A stretch of DNA of 64,000 nt from DAONJL01 sp035405645 [NCBI: bacterium] (GTDB lineage: Bacteria; JAGOBX01; DAONJL01): assembly GCA_035405645.1 (NCBI GenBank), contig DAONJL010000002.1:1-64000 (forward strand). Reading direction: 5' to 3'. Positions 1 through 9,217 of the stretch are shown piece by piece. The notes under the pieces were generated by a model. The model was not told the DNA's origin, ran no database searches, and worked only from the letters and a program-made list of their open reading frames with translations. Within the stretch, counting starts at the first letter, position 1, and every line of letters starts with the position of its first letter. The position numbers and the translations under genes are program-made.

Positions 1-89
1 TACTTATTATTCGTAATGCTGCAAAGGGGTATACCATGTCTGGGATATTTTCTGGTCAATATAATTTTTTTAACTTGAAATTTTTTTAA
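1..89 (+). CDS. 3' end of an unidentified gene (partial)
   Basis: An open frame enters from the left edge (codons in phase with base 3) and ends at TAA 87-89. Only 28 residues are visible, rich in Gly, Tyr and Phe and ending in LKFF. A C-terminal Phe and aromatic-rich end would suit an outer-membrane strand, but this is too short for a family call. A second frame (phase 1) is also open to a TGA near base 76, so the reading frame itself is not certain. The stop lies inside the promoter proposed for the next gene. Confidence 0.35.
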   Translation, partial: LIIRNAAKGYTMSGIFSGQYNFFNLKFF

Positions 90-103
90 AAATAAAATAA
101 GAT
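75..103 (+). promoter_or_regulatory. Sigma70-type promoter for the 132-5404 operon
   Basis: TTGAAA at 75-80, a 17-base spacer and TAAGAT at 98-103 give a good housekeeping promoter just upstream of the first complete gene. It overlaps the stop of the upstream partial gene. A purine-rich ribosome binding site (AGAGGGATG) follows at about 118-126. Confidence 0.55.
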
Positions 104-131
104 TAATTAAAAAAATAAAGAGGGATGAAAA

Positions 132-812
132 ATGGCATTAAAAATAGAAGAAGTAAAAAATATAGATTTCAAATTAGAATTACAAAATCAAAGTAAACCA
201 ATTGTAGTATATTGTTATGATAAAGTTTCAGCATTATCAAAATTAATAGAAAATGTTTTTTTAGAGGTAGCAGAAAAATATGTGAACATAATAAAATTTT
301 ATAAAATGGCAATAGAAGATTCAAAAGATATTTTTTTTGAATATGGAATAATGAAAATACCAGCAATAGTAATGTTTAAAGATGGCGAATTATATAAAAA
401 AGAACATGAATTAAAATATGATAGTTCATTAAAAACAATATTTAAAAATTTTTTTAGTGAAGATATAACAATACATTCAAAAATATTAAAATTTTTTGAT
501 GATAGAAATTTTAAACAAGAGGTACTCAATTCAGAATTACCAGTTTTAGTAAATTACTGGCTACCGAATAATGAATTATGCTGGACAATGTTAAAAGATA
601 TGGAAGATATTTATACATTATTCAAATGGAAAATAAAAATAGGTATAATAGATTTTAAAAATAATAACGATGCAGTGACATTATATGGAATAACACAGGT
701 TCCAACCGCAGCCCTGTTTGTCAAAGGCATATTAAAAGATACTATGATTGGCGTTCGTTCAAAAAAAGGTATAATAAATTTTATTAAGCAATATGTTGAT
801 TTAGGTATATAA
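132..812 (+). CDS. Tandem thioredoxin-fold protein with degenerate active sites
   Basis: The 226-residue product reads as two thioredoxin-like domains, about 1-110 and 120-226. The cis-proline loops are visible in each (IPA at 76-78, VPT at 190-192), each followed by the usual phi-F-K/V-x-G strand. Neither domain keeps CXXC: domain 1 has YCYDKV, and domain 2 has WLPNNELC, which retains only the position of the second cysteine (Cys150). It is therefore unlikely to be an ordinary disulfide reductase; a binding or chaperone-like role is an inference. No signal peptide is seen, so it is probably cytoplasmic. It is first in an operon whose next gene (rarA) starts 4 bases after its stop. The start follows the AGGGATG site. 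The fold assignment is fairly sure, the function unknown. Confidence 0.72.
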   Translation: MALKIEEVKNIDFKLELQNQSKPIVVYCYDKVSALSKLIENVFLEVAEKYVNIIKFYKMAIEDSKDIFFEYGIMKIPAIVMFKDGELYKKEHELKYDSSLKTIFKNFFSEDITIHSKILKFFDDRNFKQEVLNSELPVLVNYWLPNNELCWTMLKDMEDIYTLFKWKIKIGIIDFKNNNDAVTLYGITQVPTAALFVKGILKDTMIGVRSKKGIINFIKQYVDLGI

Positions 813-816
813 GAAA

Positions 817-2076
817 ATGAATTATATTCCACTTGCAAAGAAATTATTACCAGCCACAATAGATGAAATATATGGTCAAGAACAAATCATAGGAAAAAAT
901 AAAGTATTGAGAAAAATGCTTGAACAGGATAAACTTGTATCAATGATATTTTTTGGACCACCTGGCACAGGAAAAAGTGCACTTGCTTATGCAATCTCAA
1001 AAATAACAAATTCAAAATTTATAAAAATGAATGCAGTTATACATAATATAAAAGATTTTCGCGAAGAAATAAAAAAAATAAATAATGAACGAACAATAAT
1101 ATTTATAGATGAAATACATCGATTTAATAAAGCACAGCAGGATGCATTATTACCAGTAATAGAAGATGGTACAATAATTTTTATTGGCGCAACAACACAT
1201 AATCCTTTTTTTTATCTAATTCCAGCATTATCATCAAGAGTCCAAATTTTTCGTTTTGAAAAATTAAATGATGAGGCATTAAAAAAAATATTTAAAAAAG
1301 CAATATCTTTTATTAAAGAAAATTACAAAATAGAAATAGTATTTAATAATGAAGCATTTGAGGTTTTATTAAATTATTCAAATGGAGATGCAAGAAGATT
1401 ATTAAATACATTAGAATTAACAATAAATTATTTTGAAGAAAAAAAAGATAAAATTGAAATAACAGTAGAAATATTAAAAGAGATATTACAAACACAATCA
1501 GTTTATTTCGATAAAGATGATTCGCATTTTGATGTAATATCAGCATTTATAAAAAGTGTACGTGGTTCTGACCCTGATGCAGCAATTTATTGGTTAGCAA
1601 AGATGTTAAAAGCAGGTGAAGACCCATTATTTATAGCAAGGCGATTAATAATACTTGCAGCAGAAGATATTGGCAATGCAAATCCACATGCATTAATGCT
1701 CGCATCAGCAACTTATGATGCAGTGCAGTTTATTGGAATGCCAGAAGCAAAAATACCATTAGCCCAGACAACAATATATTTAGCGTGTACACCAAAAAGT
1801 AATTCAGCATATATGGCAATATCAAAAGCAGAAACAGATATTGAAAATGGTATTGATTTAGAAGTTCCACTTCATTTACGCGATGCTAATTATTGGTCAA
1901 ATAAAAAAATGAAATATGGAATAGGCTATAAATATCCACATGATTTTCCGCAGCATTTTGTAAAACAGGAATATTTACCAGAAAAGAGAAAATATTACTA
2001 TCCAACAGAAATGGGCAATGAAATAAATCTAAAAAAATATCTTGAATTTATAGAAAAAATAAAAGGTGAAAAATAA
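817..2076 (+). CDS. rarA: Replication-associated recombination protein A (MgsA/RarA AAA+ ATPase)
   Basis: The 419-residue protein has the RarA/MgsA/WRNIP1 layout and length. Walker A is GPPGTGKS at 47-54, Walker B IIFIDE at 94-99, sensor 1 GATTHNP at about 124-130, and an arginine-finger SSR at 139-141. The C-terminal part carries the family tetramerisation region (around ARRLIILAAEDIGNA and the HLRDA segment). Known members are DNA-dependent ATPases, related to clamp loaders, that act at stalled replication forks in the cytoplasm. The gene sits between the thioredoxin-like gene and the PHP gene, and its stop overlaps the next start as TAATG, implying translational coupling. All key motifs are intact. 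Confidence 0.95.
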   Translation: MNYIPLAKKLLPATIDEIYGQEQIIGKNKVLRKMLEQDKLVSMIFFGPPGTGKSALAYAISKITNSKFIKMNAVIHNIKDFREEIKKINNERTIIFIDEIHRFNKAQQDALLPVIEDGTIIFIGATTHNPFFYLIPALSSRVQIFRFEKLNDEALKKIFKKAISFIKENYKIEIVFNNEAFEVLLNYSNGDARRLLNTLELTINYFEEKKDKIEITVEILKEILQTQSVYFDKDDSHFDVISAFIKSVRGSDPDAAIYWLAKMLKAGEDPLFIARRLIILAAEDIGNANPHALMLASATYDAVQFIGMPEAKIPLAQTTIYLACTPKSNSAYMAISKAETDIENGIDLEVPLHLRDANYWSNKKMKYGIGYKYPHDFPQHFVKQEYLPEKRKYYYPTEMGNEINLKKYLEFIEKIKGEK

Positions 2077-2891
2077 TGAAGACAATGGATTTACATATTC
2101 ATAGTTCATTTTCAGATGGAGAATTGTCTCCTGAACAAATAGTAGTAAAAGCAAAAGAATATGGATTAAGTGCAATAGCAATAACAGACCATGATACTGT
2201 TGATGGAATAGAAGAAGCAATGGAAGCAGGAAAAAAATATGGAGTTGAAGTAGTGCCTGCAATTGAATTTAATGTTCAACATTCTGAAGCATTACATATT
2301 TTAGCATTTTATATTGACCATAATAATAGGCGATTAAAATTTGAATTATCAGAATTAGTTGAATTAAGAAAAGAACGAATTAAAAAATTTATAACAAATT
2401 TACAAAAACAAAATTTAAAAGTAGATTATGATGAATTATTGGAACATAGCAAAGCAAAAGTATTAGGCAGACCACATTTAGCAAATTATTTAGTTTATAA
2501 AAAATATTGTTTATCATTACAAGACGCGTATAAAAAATATATTGGCAAAGAATGTCCTGCTTATGTGCCAAATATAAAATTAACAATAAATAAAATAATA
2601 GATTTAATAAATGGGGCAAAAGGAATACCATTTTTAGCACATCCTGTACAGATGAAAAATTTTGATATAAATTATTTTATAAAATCAGGAATAAAAGGAA
2701 TAGAAGCATATTATTATTATCAGACAGAAAAAGATACATTATTCTTTTTAGAAATAGCGAACAAATATAATTTATTAGTAAGTGGTGGTTCTGATAGTCA
2801 TGGAGCAAATGCTGCGACAGATGGTTTTGGAAAATTTAGTGCTCCATATTTTCATTTAGAAAAAATAAAAAAATATTTGAATAAAGGATGA
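2076..2891 (+). CDS. PHP-domain metal-dependent phosphoesterase (TrpH/YciV-type)
   Basis: The 271-residue protein matches the PHP phosphoesterase family at about its usual length. Visible metal ligands are HIH at 7-9, SDGELSP from 13, TDHD at 37-40, Glu64, the AHPVQ segment and the terminal GGSDSHG. Relatives include the 5'-nucleotidase/RNase AM (YciV) and 3',5'-nucleotide bisphosphate phosphatases, which remove phosphates or nucleotides with metal-ion catalysis. The exact substrate cannot be told from sequence alone. The start overlaps the rarA stop by one base and the next gene begins 7 bases after the stop, so it belongs to the same operon. Confidence 0.88.
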   Translation: MKTMDLHIHSSFSDGELSPEQIVVKAKEYGLSAIAITDHDTVDGIEEAMEAGKKYGVEVVPAIEFNVQHSEALHILAFYIDHNNRRLKFELSELVELRKERIKKFITNLQKQNLKVDYDELLEHSKAKVLGRPHLANYLVYKKYCLSLQDAYKKYIGKECPAYVPNIKLTINKIIDLINGAKGIPFLAHPVQMKNFDINYFIKSGIKGIEAYYYYQTEKDTLFFLEIANKYNLLVSGGSDSHGANAATDGFGKFSAPYFHLEKIKKYLNKG

Positions 2892-2898
2892 ATAAATA

Positions 2899-4443
2899 AT
2901 GAAAAAAATAGTAAATGCAGAAGAGATGCAATATTTAGATAAAATAACAATAAATGAAACAGGGATACCATCAGCAGTATTAATGGAAAATGCAGGAATA
3001 AGTGTAGTAAATTTTTTAATCAAAAAAAAAGGCAAAAAAAATTTAAGAAAAAAAAATATAAGTATTATAAGTGGCAAAGGAAATAATGGTGGCGATGGCT
3101 TTGTTATAGCACGACATTTATTTAATCTTGGTTGTAATGTAAATTTATTTATATTAGCCAGAGAAGAAGAATTAAAAGGTGATGCATTAACAAATTTTTT
3201 AATCATAAAAAATATAGGTCTGCAATACATCAATATTATAGAAGAACAAGATTTTAATAATGAAGTAAAAAATAAATTAAGACATTCAGAAATAATAATT
3301 GATGCAATTTTTGGAACAGGCTTTAAAGGAAAAATAAATGGATTAGTTAAAGAAATAATTTTATTTGTAAATACATTAGAAAAAAAATTAAAAATAGCAG
3401 TTGATGTTCCATCAGGAATTTTAGTAAATTCAAACGAAGAACCAGAAACATATTTCAAAGCAGATTATACAATTACATTTGGTTTACCAAAATTAGCATT
3501 TGTGCTCGAACCAGTTTGTCATAAAATCGGAAAATTATTAATTAAAGATATATCAATACCAAAAACAAATATAGAAAAAATAAAGAGTAATATTTATTTA
3601 ATAAATTATAAAGATATAAAAAAATACATACCAGAGCGAGAAAAAGGCGCACATAAAGGAAGTGCAGGAAAAGTATTAATAATAGGAGGAAGCAAAGGAT
3701 TGACAGGAGCAGCAACATTAAGTTCAGAAGCAGCATTAAAATCAGGCGCTGGTTTAGTGACGCTCGCATGCCCAGAATCATTGAATCACATATTTGAAGT
3801 AAAACTAACAGAATGTATGACAATGCCAATAGCAGATAAAGATGGTAATTTAGTTGCATCTGATTTTAATAAACTATTAGAATTTTCAGAAAAAGTAGAT
3901 GTAATTGTATTTGGACCTGGAATAGGCAGATATAGTAAAACAACAAAATTATTAAGTTTAATTTTAAAAAAATTTGATAAACCATTAATAATAGATGCAG
4001 ATGGACTATTTCATTTAGCAATAGAAAATAATTTAGAATTATTAAAAAAATACAGAAACAAAATAATACTCACACCGCATTATATGGAATTTAGTAGGTT
4101 AAGTTTATTAAATGTAAATGAAATAATAAAAGATAAATTCAACATATTAAATGAATTTAGCAAGAAATACAATGCGATAGTAGTGTTAAAGGGAAAATAT
4201 ACATCAATAGCAATACCAGAAAAAAATATATATGTAATAAATGTAGGAAATGAATTACTTGCAACTGGTGGTTCTGGTGATGTATTAACAGGCATAATAG
4301 CAGGTTATATAGCAGCAGGTAAAGATATAGAAAATAATTTACTTGCAGCAGTATATATACATTCAAAAATAGCAGATGATTATAAAAAGAAAGGAGTAAA
4401 AAAAATAATTGCGTCAGATATAATAAAAACATTAAATAAATAA
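2899..4443 (+). CDS. nnr: Bifunctional NAD(P)HX epimerase / ADP-dependent NAD(P)HX dehydratase
   Basis: The 514-residue protein is a full-length fusion of the two NAD(P)H repair enzymes. The N-terminal YjeF_N epimerase half (1 to about 225) shows the GKGNNGGDG loop at 59-67, FGTGFKG and the AVDVPSGI segment. The C-terminal ribokinase-like dehydratase half (about 245-514) shows GAHKGSAGKVLIIGG, the GPGIG loop, IDADG and TGGSGDVLTG at about 456-465, which holds the catalytic Asp. Together they restore hydrated NADH/NADPH using ADP or ATP. It starts 7 bases after the PHP gene, and the next gene starts 4 bases downstream. Both halves look intact. Confidence 0.95.
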   Translation: MKKIVNAEEMQYLDKITINETGIPSAVLMENAGISVVNFLIKKKGKKNLRKKNISIISGKGNNGGDGFVIARHLFNLGCNVNLFILAREEELKGDALTNFLIIKNIGLQYINIIEEQDFNNEVKNKLRHSEIIIDAIFGTGFKGKINGLVKEIILFVNTLEKKLKIAVDVPSGILVNSNEEPETYFKADYTITFGLPKLAFVLEPVCHKIGKLLIKDISIPKTNIEKIKSNIYLINYKDIKKYIPEREKGAHKGSAGKVLIIGGSKGLTGAATLSSEAALKSGAGLVTLACPESLNHIFEVKLTECMTMPIADKDGNLVASDFNKLLEFSEKVDVIVFGPGIGRYSKTTKLLSLILKKFDKPLIIDADGLFHLAIENNLELLKKYRNKIILTPHYMEFSRLSLLNVNEIIKDKFNILNEFSKKYNAIVVLKGKYTSIAIPEKNIYVINVGNELLATGGSGDVLTGIIAGYIAAGKDIENNLLAAVYIHSKIADDYKKKGVKKIIASDIIKTLNK

Positions 4444-4447
4444 GAAT

Positions 4448-5404
4448 ATGAAAAAGAAAAAAGTATTAATAACAAGTTATCCATTTTGTGTGATAAATAA
4501 AGAACCATTAAAAAAATTAAAAAAATATTTTGAGGTAATAAATCCAGCAGAAAAGAAAAAAGAAAAATTAACAAAAGAAGAGATAAAACAACATATAAAA
4601 AATGTATGGGGAATAATAGCAGGCACAGAGAAATATGATAAAGAAATATTTGATGAAGCAAAAGAATTAAAAATAATTTCGCGGCTTGGAATAGGACTTG
4701 ATAATATTGATTTTAAAGAAACGAAAAAAAGAGGAATAACAGTATGTTATACACCAGAAGCACAAAAGCAAGCAGTCGCAGAATTAACACTTGGCTTTAT
4801 AATAAATAGTATTAGAAAAATAAATATTGCAGATTATTATATAAAGAAAAAAGAATGGCAAAGAATAATTGGTAAAGATTTAGAAAACTTAAAAGTAGGA
4901 ATAATCGGATTAGGAAGAATAGGAAAAATAGTTGCAATGTTTCTAAAAAATTTAAAATGCGAAGTATATGCAAATGATATTAAACCAGATTTTGAATTTG
5001 CAAAAGAAAACAAAATAACATTATGTTCAAAAAAGAAAATCTACAAAATAGCAGATGTTATTACATTACATATACCATTATCAAAATTAACAGAGAATTT
5101 AATCACAAAAAAAGAATTATTAATGATGAAAAAAGATGGAGTATTAATAAATACAGCACGCGGAAAAATAGTAAATGAAAAAGATTTATATGAACATTTA
5201 AAAAAGAACAAAAATTTTACAGCGTGCCTCGATGTATTTGAAAATGAGCCATATTATGGTAATTTAATAGAATTACCAAATGTAATATTAACAGCACATA
5301 TGGGCTCTTGTTCTGTTAAAAGTAGATATTTAATGGAAATGGGTGCAGTCAATAATTTAATTGAATTTTTAAAAAATGGAAATCCAATTTTAGCGCCAAT
5401 TTAA
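4448..5404 (+). CDS. D-isomer 2-hydroxyacid dehydrogenase, probably phosphoglycerate dehydrogenase-like
   Basis: The 318-residue NAD-dependent dehydrogenase has the Rossmann loop GLGRIG at 154-159. The acidic residue (Asp) after the second strand favours NAD. The catalytic Arg lies in NTARG, the Glu in FENEP, and the His in TAHMGS. The N-terminal SRLGIGLDNID segment resembles short phosphoglycerate dehydrogenases without an ACT domain, which would make 3-phosphohydroxypyruvate for serine synthesis. Other 2-hydroxyacid substrates are possible. It is the last gene of the operon that starts at 132. No clear terminator is seen in the 45 bases that separate it from the convergent gene. Confidence 0.85.
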   Translation: MKKKKVLITSYPFCVINKEPLKKLKKYFEVINPAEKKKEKLTKEEIKQHIKNVWGIIAGTEKYDKEIFDEAKELKIISRLGIGLDNIDFKETKKRGITVCYTPEAQKQAVAELTLGFIINSIRKINIADYYIKKKEWQRIIGKDLENLKVGIIGLGRIGKIVAMFLKNLKCEVYANDIKPDFEFAKENKITLCSKKKIYKIADVITLHIPLSKLTENLITKKELLMMKKDGVLINTARGKIVNEKDLYEHLKKNKNFTACLDVFENEPYYGNLIELPNVILTAHMGSCSVKSRYLMEMGAVNNLIEFLKNGNPILAPI

Positions 5405-5449
5405 TTTAGTTTAATTTTAACAAATAATTATTATAAATAAGAGAAAATA

Positions 5450-6040
5450 TTAATTTGAAAAAATTGCATCATTTATATGAACATTATTTAATATATTACA
5501 AATAATCTTATTAACTAATGTAATTGATAATTCACCTGTTTTCACTTTTTTTTTTACTACTTTTAAATTCTGTTTTAATTTTTTTATTTCTTCTTTTGTT
5601 GGTTTTTCATTATTATCTGATTTTGATTTTTTTACTTCTGTTCTTGATTTACTAGTCACTTTACTTATATCTCCTTTTCTTGTTTTTTCATTTTCTTTTT
5701 TCATTCTTTGAAATTGAGTATAATCAAAACTATTATTTTTTTTACCTTTATTTCGCAACTCTTTTATTGCTTCCTGAAACCAGGGCTGCGCTCTAAAATA
5801 ATCTTCAACATTTTTTTGTTCATAACGAACAATCAAACTATATGCTTTATATAATGATGACCAATACATAATAGAAAGTTCTTCTTCTGTAAAATTAGAT
5901 ACTTTCATTAATTCCTGACGAATAGTTTTTCTTGGTGGCATTTTAACATCATTCTTTAAAACAAGATTTTTAAAAGGGTCATCATTTTGAACTTGTTGAT
6001 TTTGAACTTTAACATCATTTTCTAAATTTTCATTATTCAT
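5450..6040 (-). CDS. Lysine-rich protein with a YARHG-like motif
   Basis: This is a 196-residue, highly charged protein without a signal peptide. Residues about 54-90 resemble the YARHG domain pattern, with a hydrophobic start, AYSLIVRY in place of the YARHGY core, then an acidic stretch and YFRAQPWF for the usual YFxxxxWY. The rest is low-complexity Lys/Glu/Ser sequence that looks disordered, ending in a short hydrophobic segment. YARHG domains are usually extracellular, so a cytoplasmic version would be odd. The motif match is by eye. It has its own consensus promoter and an AAAGGAG site at 6048-6054, so it is very likely a real expressed gene. The function is unknown. Confidence 0.7.
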   Translation of the reverse strand: MNNENLENDVKVQNQQVQNDDPFKNLVLKNDVKMPPRKTIRQELMKVSNFTEEELSIMYWSSLYKAYSLIVRYEQKNVEDYFRAQPWFQEAIKELRNKGKKNNSFDYTQFQRMKKENEKTRKGDISKVTSKSRTEVKKSKSDNNEKPTKEEIKKLKQNLKVVKKKVKTGELSITLVNKIICNILNNVHINDAIFSN

Positions 6041-6100
6041 AAAAAAACTCCTTTCATCGAAAAAACATTTTTCTACTTTTTCTCATTTTTCCTACTTTTT

Positions 6101-6129
6101 AATATAGTATAGTTTTTTTGTTTTGTCAA
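6101..6129 (-). promoter_or_regulatory. Sigma70-type promoter for the YARHG-like gene
   Basis: On the minus strand TTGACA (6129-6124), a 17-base spacer and TATATT (6106-6101) form a near-perfect promoter. The -35 box overlaps the TGA stop of the upstream apgM gene, so the gene can be expressed separately from apgM. Confidence 0.75.
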
Positions 6130-7349
6130 GTTATTTTTAAAAAATACTTAATTAATTCTTTCCCATTATTAAATCTTAAACTTGCTTTCAGCACTTCTCT
6201 TAATCGTTTATTTTCATCTTTTTCTATTCCTTTTCCTGCTATTACAAAAGGTACTTCGCCATTTGTATGATAACCTAATCTAACTGGTGTTGGATGGTCT
6301 GGAACAATTATTATTCTAACTCGTTCTTTATTTTTTATAAAATATTTTTTTAAATCATATAAAATTTCTTTATCAAATTTTTCAATCATCTCAACTTTTT
6401 TTAAAAAATTTTTATCGTGGCCTGCTTCATCTGTTGCTTCAATATGTAAAAAAATTAAGTCATAATTATTAATATTTTTTAATGCTGTTTTTATTTTGTT
6501 TTTAAAATTACTATGATAATCACCTGTTGCTCCTTTAACATCAAGTACATCAAATCCAATTGCTTTTCCAATTCCTTTAATTAAATCAACACCAGATATA
6601 ACAGCACCTTTTAATTTCCAGATTTTATAAAATGATTCAATAGAAAATTTTTTACCACCAGCCCAGAACCATAATGTTGTAACTGGATATTCTAAATCTT
6701 TATTTAGTGGACAGGATTTTAATACTTCTTTTATCTTATCCATTAAAGAAATTAGAAATTCTGAACTTTTTCCTTCTGGTAAATAATTTTTTGGAGAAAG
6801 AATATTTTTACCAACAATATTATGTGGTGGTGTGCATTCAATTTTTTCTACTTTAAAATTTTTTATCTTTTTTAAATCAATCTTCAACAAATGTCTATAA
6901 CCAACACCTTTAAAAAATGATATACCATCAATTTTTAAATTTTCATTTATATAATCAATAAATTTGAAAGATAATTCAGAAGGTATATGACCAGCATTAG
7001 AACTAATCATCTTATTATTTTTAATAGTAACACAATTAGCGCGAAAAATAACATCATCATCAGATAATTCAATATTTTGACTTAATGCTTCGAGTGGACC
7101 ACGAGATAAATTTTTAAATTTTTCAGGGTCATAACCTAACAATGATAAATTGGCAGTATCACTTCCTGGTTCTTTAATACTTATAGGAATAGTTCGAACA
7201 ATACCACCAATACCATTTTCCATAAAGAAATCTAAATTTGGTGTTTTAGCATATTCTAATGGCGAAAGATTATTATATTCTTTATATCTTTCATCTGCTG
7301 CGCCATCAGGCACAATAATAAAATATTTAATTGAATTTTTATTTGACAT
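6126..7349 (-). CDS. apgM: 2,3-bisphosphoglycerate-independent phosphoglycerate mutase, archaeal type
   Basis: A glycolytic mutase interconverting 3- and 2-phosphoglycerate, of the alkaline-phosphatase superfamily aPGAM branch. From the chosen ATG the product is 407 residues, typical for the family. Visible landmarks are IIVPDGAADE near the start (first metal ligand), the SNAGHI segment, VDLIKGIG followed by VKGATGDY, HIEATDEAGHD, and VPDHPTPVRLGYH towards the C-terminus. The frame is open 22 codons further to a TTG, but that extension is poly-A-derived and hydrophobic, so the ATG at 7349 is preferred. No strong Shine-Dalgarno precedes it. It is divergent from ahcY. Bacteria that use this archaeal-type enzyme are mostly anaerobic or deep-branching. 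Confidence 0.9.
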   Translation of the reverse strand: MSNKNSIKYFIIVPDGAADERYKEYNNLSPLEYAKTPNLDFFMENGIGGIVRTIPISIKEPGSDTANLSLLGYDPEKFKNLSRGPLEALSQNIELSDDDVIFRANCVTIKNNKMISSNAGHIPSELSFKFIDYINENLKIDGISFFKGVGYRHLLKIDLKKIKNFKVEKIECTPPHNIVGKNILSPKNYLPEGKSSEFLISLMDKIKEVLKSCPLNKDLEYPVTTLWFWAGGKKFSIESFYKIWKLKGAVISGVDLIKGIGKAIGFDVLDVKGATGDYHSNFKNKIKTALKNINNYDLIFLHIEATDEAGHDKNFLKKVEMIEKFDKEILYDLKKYFIKNKERVRIIIVPDHPTPVRLGYHTNGEVPFVIAGKGIEKDENKRLREVLKASLRFNNGKELIKYFLKIT

Positions 7350-7409
7350 AGGAAAAATAATAATACAAAAAAAGATTTTCAAAATCAATAAAAAAAAATA
7401 AAAAAAATC

Positions 7410-7438
7410 TTGCAAAAAAAAATTTTTTTAAATATAAT
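7410..7438 (+). promoter_or_regulatory. Sigma70-type promoter of ahcY
   Basis: TTGCAA at 7410-7415, a 17-base spacer made of an A-tract then a T-tract, and TATAAT at 7433-7438. A strong AAGGAGGT ribosome binding site follows at about 7453-7460, before the ahcY start. The A/T tracts may bend the DNA. Confidence 0.7.
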
Positions 7439-7462
7439 TATTTAATTTTAGTAAGGAGGTAA

Positions 7463-8728
<1,266 letters not shown>

Positions 8729-8756
8729 AAACAAGAAAGTAAAATAATAAAATAAT

Positions 8757-9149
8757 ATGAATTCAAATGATGAATTAACAACAATTTTAGTAGTTGATGA
8801 TGAACTTTATTTCCTTGAAATATTACATATTTATGCATTAAAAAAGGGATATAATGTAATAATAGAAAATTCACCTGATGTTGCTTATGAACGTGCAATA
8901 TATGTAGAACCAGATTTAATTTTAAGTGATTATATGATGTCAAAAATGAATGGTTTAGAATTTTGTAAAAAAATAAGAAATCATCCAAAACTCAAAGATT
9001 GTTTATTTATAATAATGACAAATAAACCAATATCAAAAGAAGTGGAAGCAGAATTTCATAATTTACCTGATGGCTGGATTTCAAAAACAGTTGGCATAAA
9101 AGAAATGTTTAATAAAATAGATAAATGGCTAAAAATAAAAAAAAGTTAA
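8757..9149 (+). CDS. Single-domain response regulator (CheY-like receiver)
   Basis: The 130-residue product is one receiver domain with no output domain. The acidic pocket is Asp14-Asp15, the phospho-acceptor Asp58 (in LSDYM), the conserved Thr88 and the Lys110 of the ISK segment. Such stand-alone receivers relay phosphate to a motor, an adaptor or another protein. No kinase gene lies next to it. Elsewhere in the window are a chemoreceptor (21229-24180) and an acidic protein with FliM-like ENIDDLL motifs (19100-20956); a link is only inference. It follows ahcY by 28 bases without a recognisable promoter. Confidence 0.9.
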   Translation: MNSNDELTTILVVDDELYFLEILHIYALKKGYNVIIENSPDVAYERAIYVEPDLILSDYMMSKMNGLEFCKKIRNHPKLKDCLFIIMTNKPISKEVEAEFHNLPDGWISKTVGIKEMFNKIDKWLKIKKS

Positions 9150-9159
9150 ATAAAAAAAT

Positions 9160-9176
9160 CCTGTTGTTAAAACAGG
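9160..9176 (+). terminator. Possible weak terminator hairpin after the response regulator
   Basis: CCTGTT (9160-9165) pairs with AACAGG (9171-9176) around a 5-base loop. An A-run precedes it, but the downstream tract (TTATAATAG) is only partly T-rich, so termination would be weak. Confidence 0.35.
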
Positions 9177-9217
9177 TTATAATAGATTTATTTTAATAAA
9201 ATAAGGATGAGAGAAAT

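Noticed and set aside
7350-7415. 22-codon N-terminal extension of ApgM from a TTG
   Set aside because: It is encoded by an A/T tract with no homology and overlaps the ahcY promoter; the ATG at 7349 fits the family N-terminus.
9165-9183. Promoter for the TraF-like gene at TATAAT 9178-9183
   Set aside because: The -10 is perfect, but no -35 lies at 16-18 bases, and no extended TG is present.
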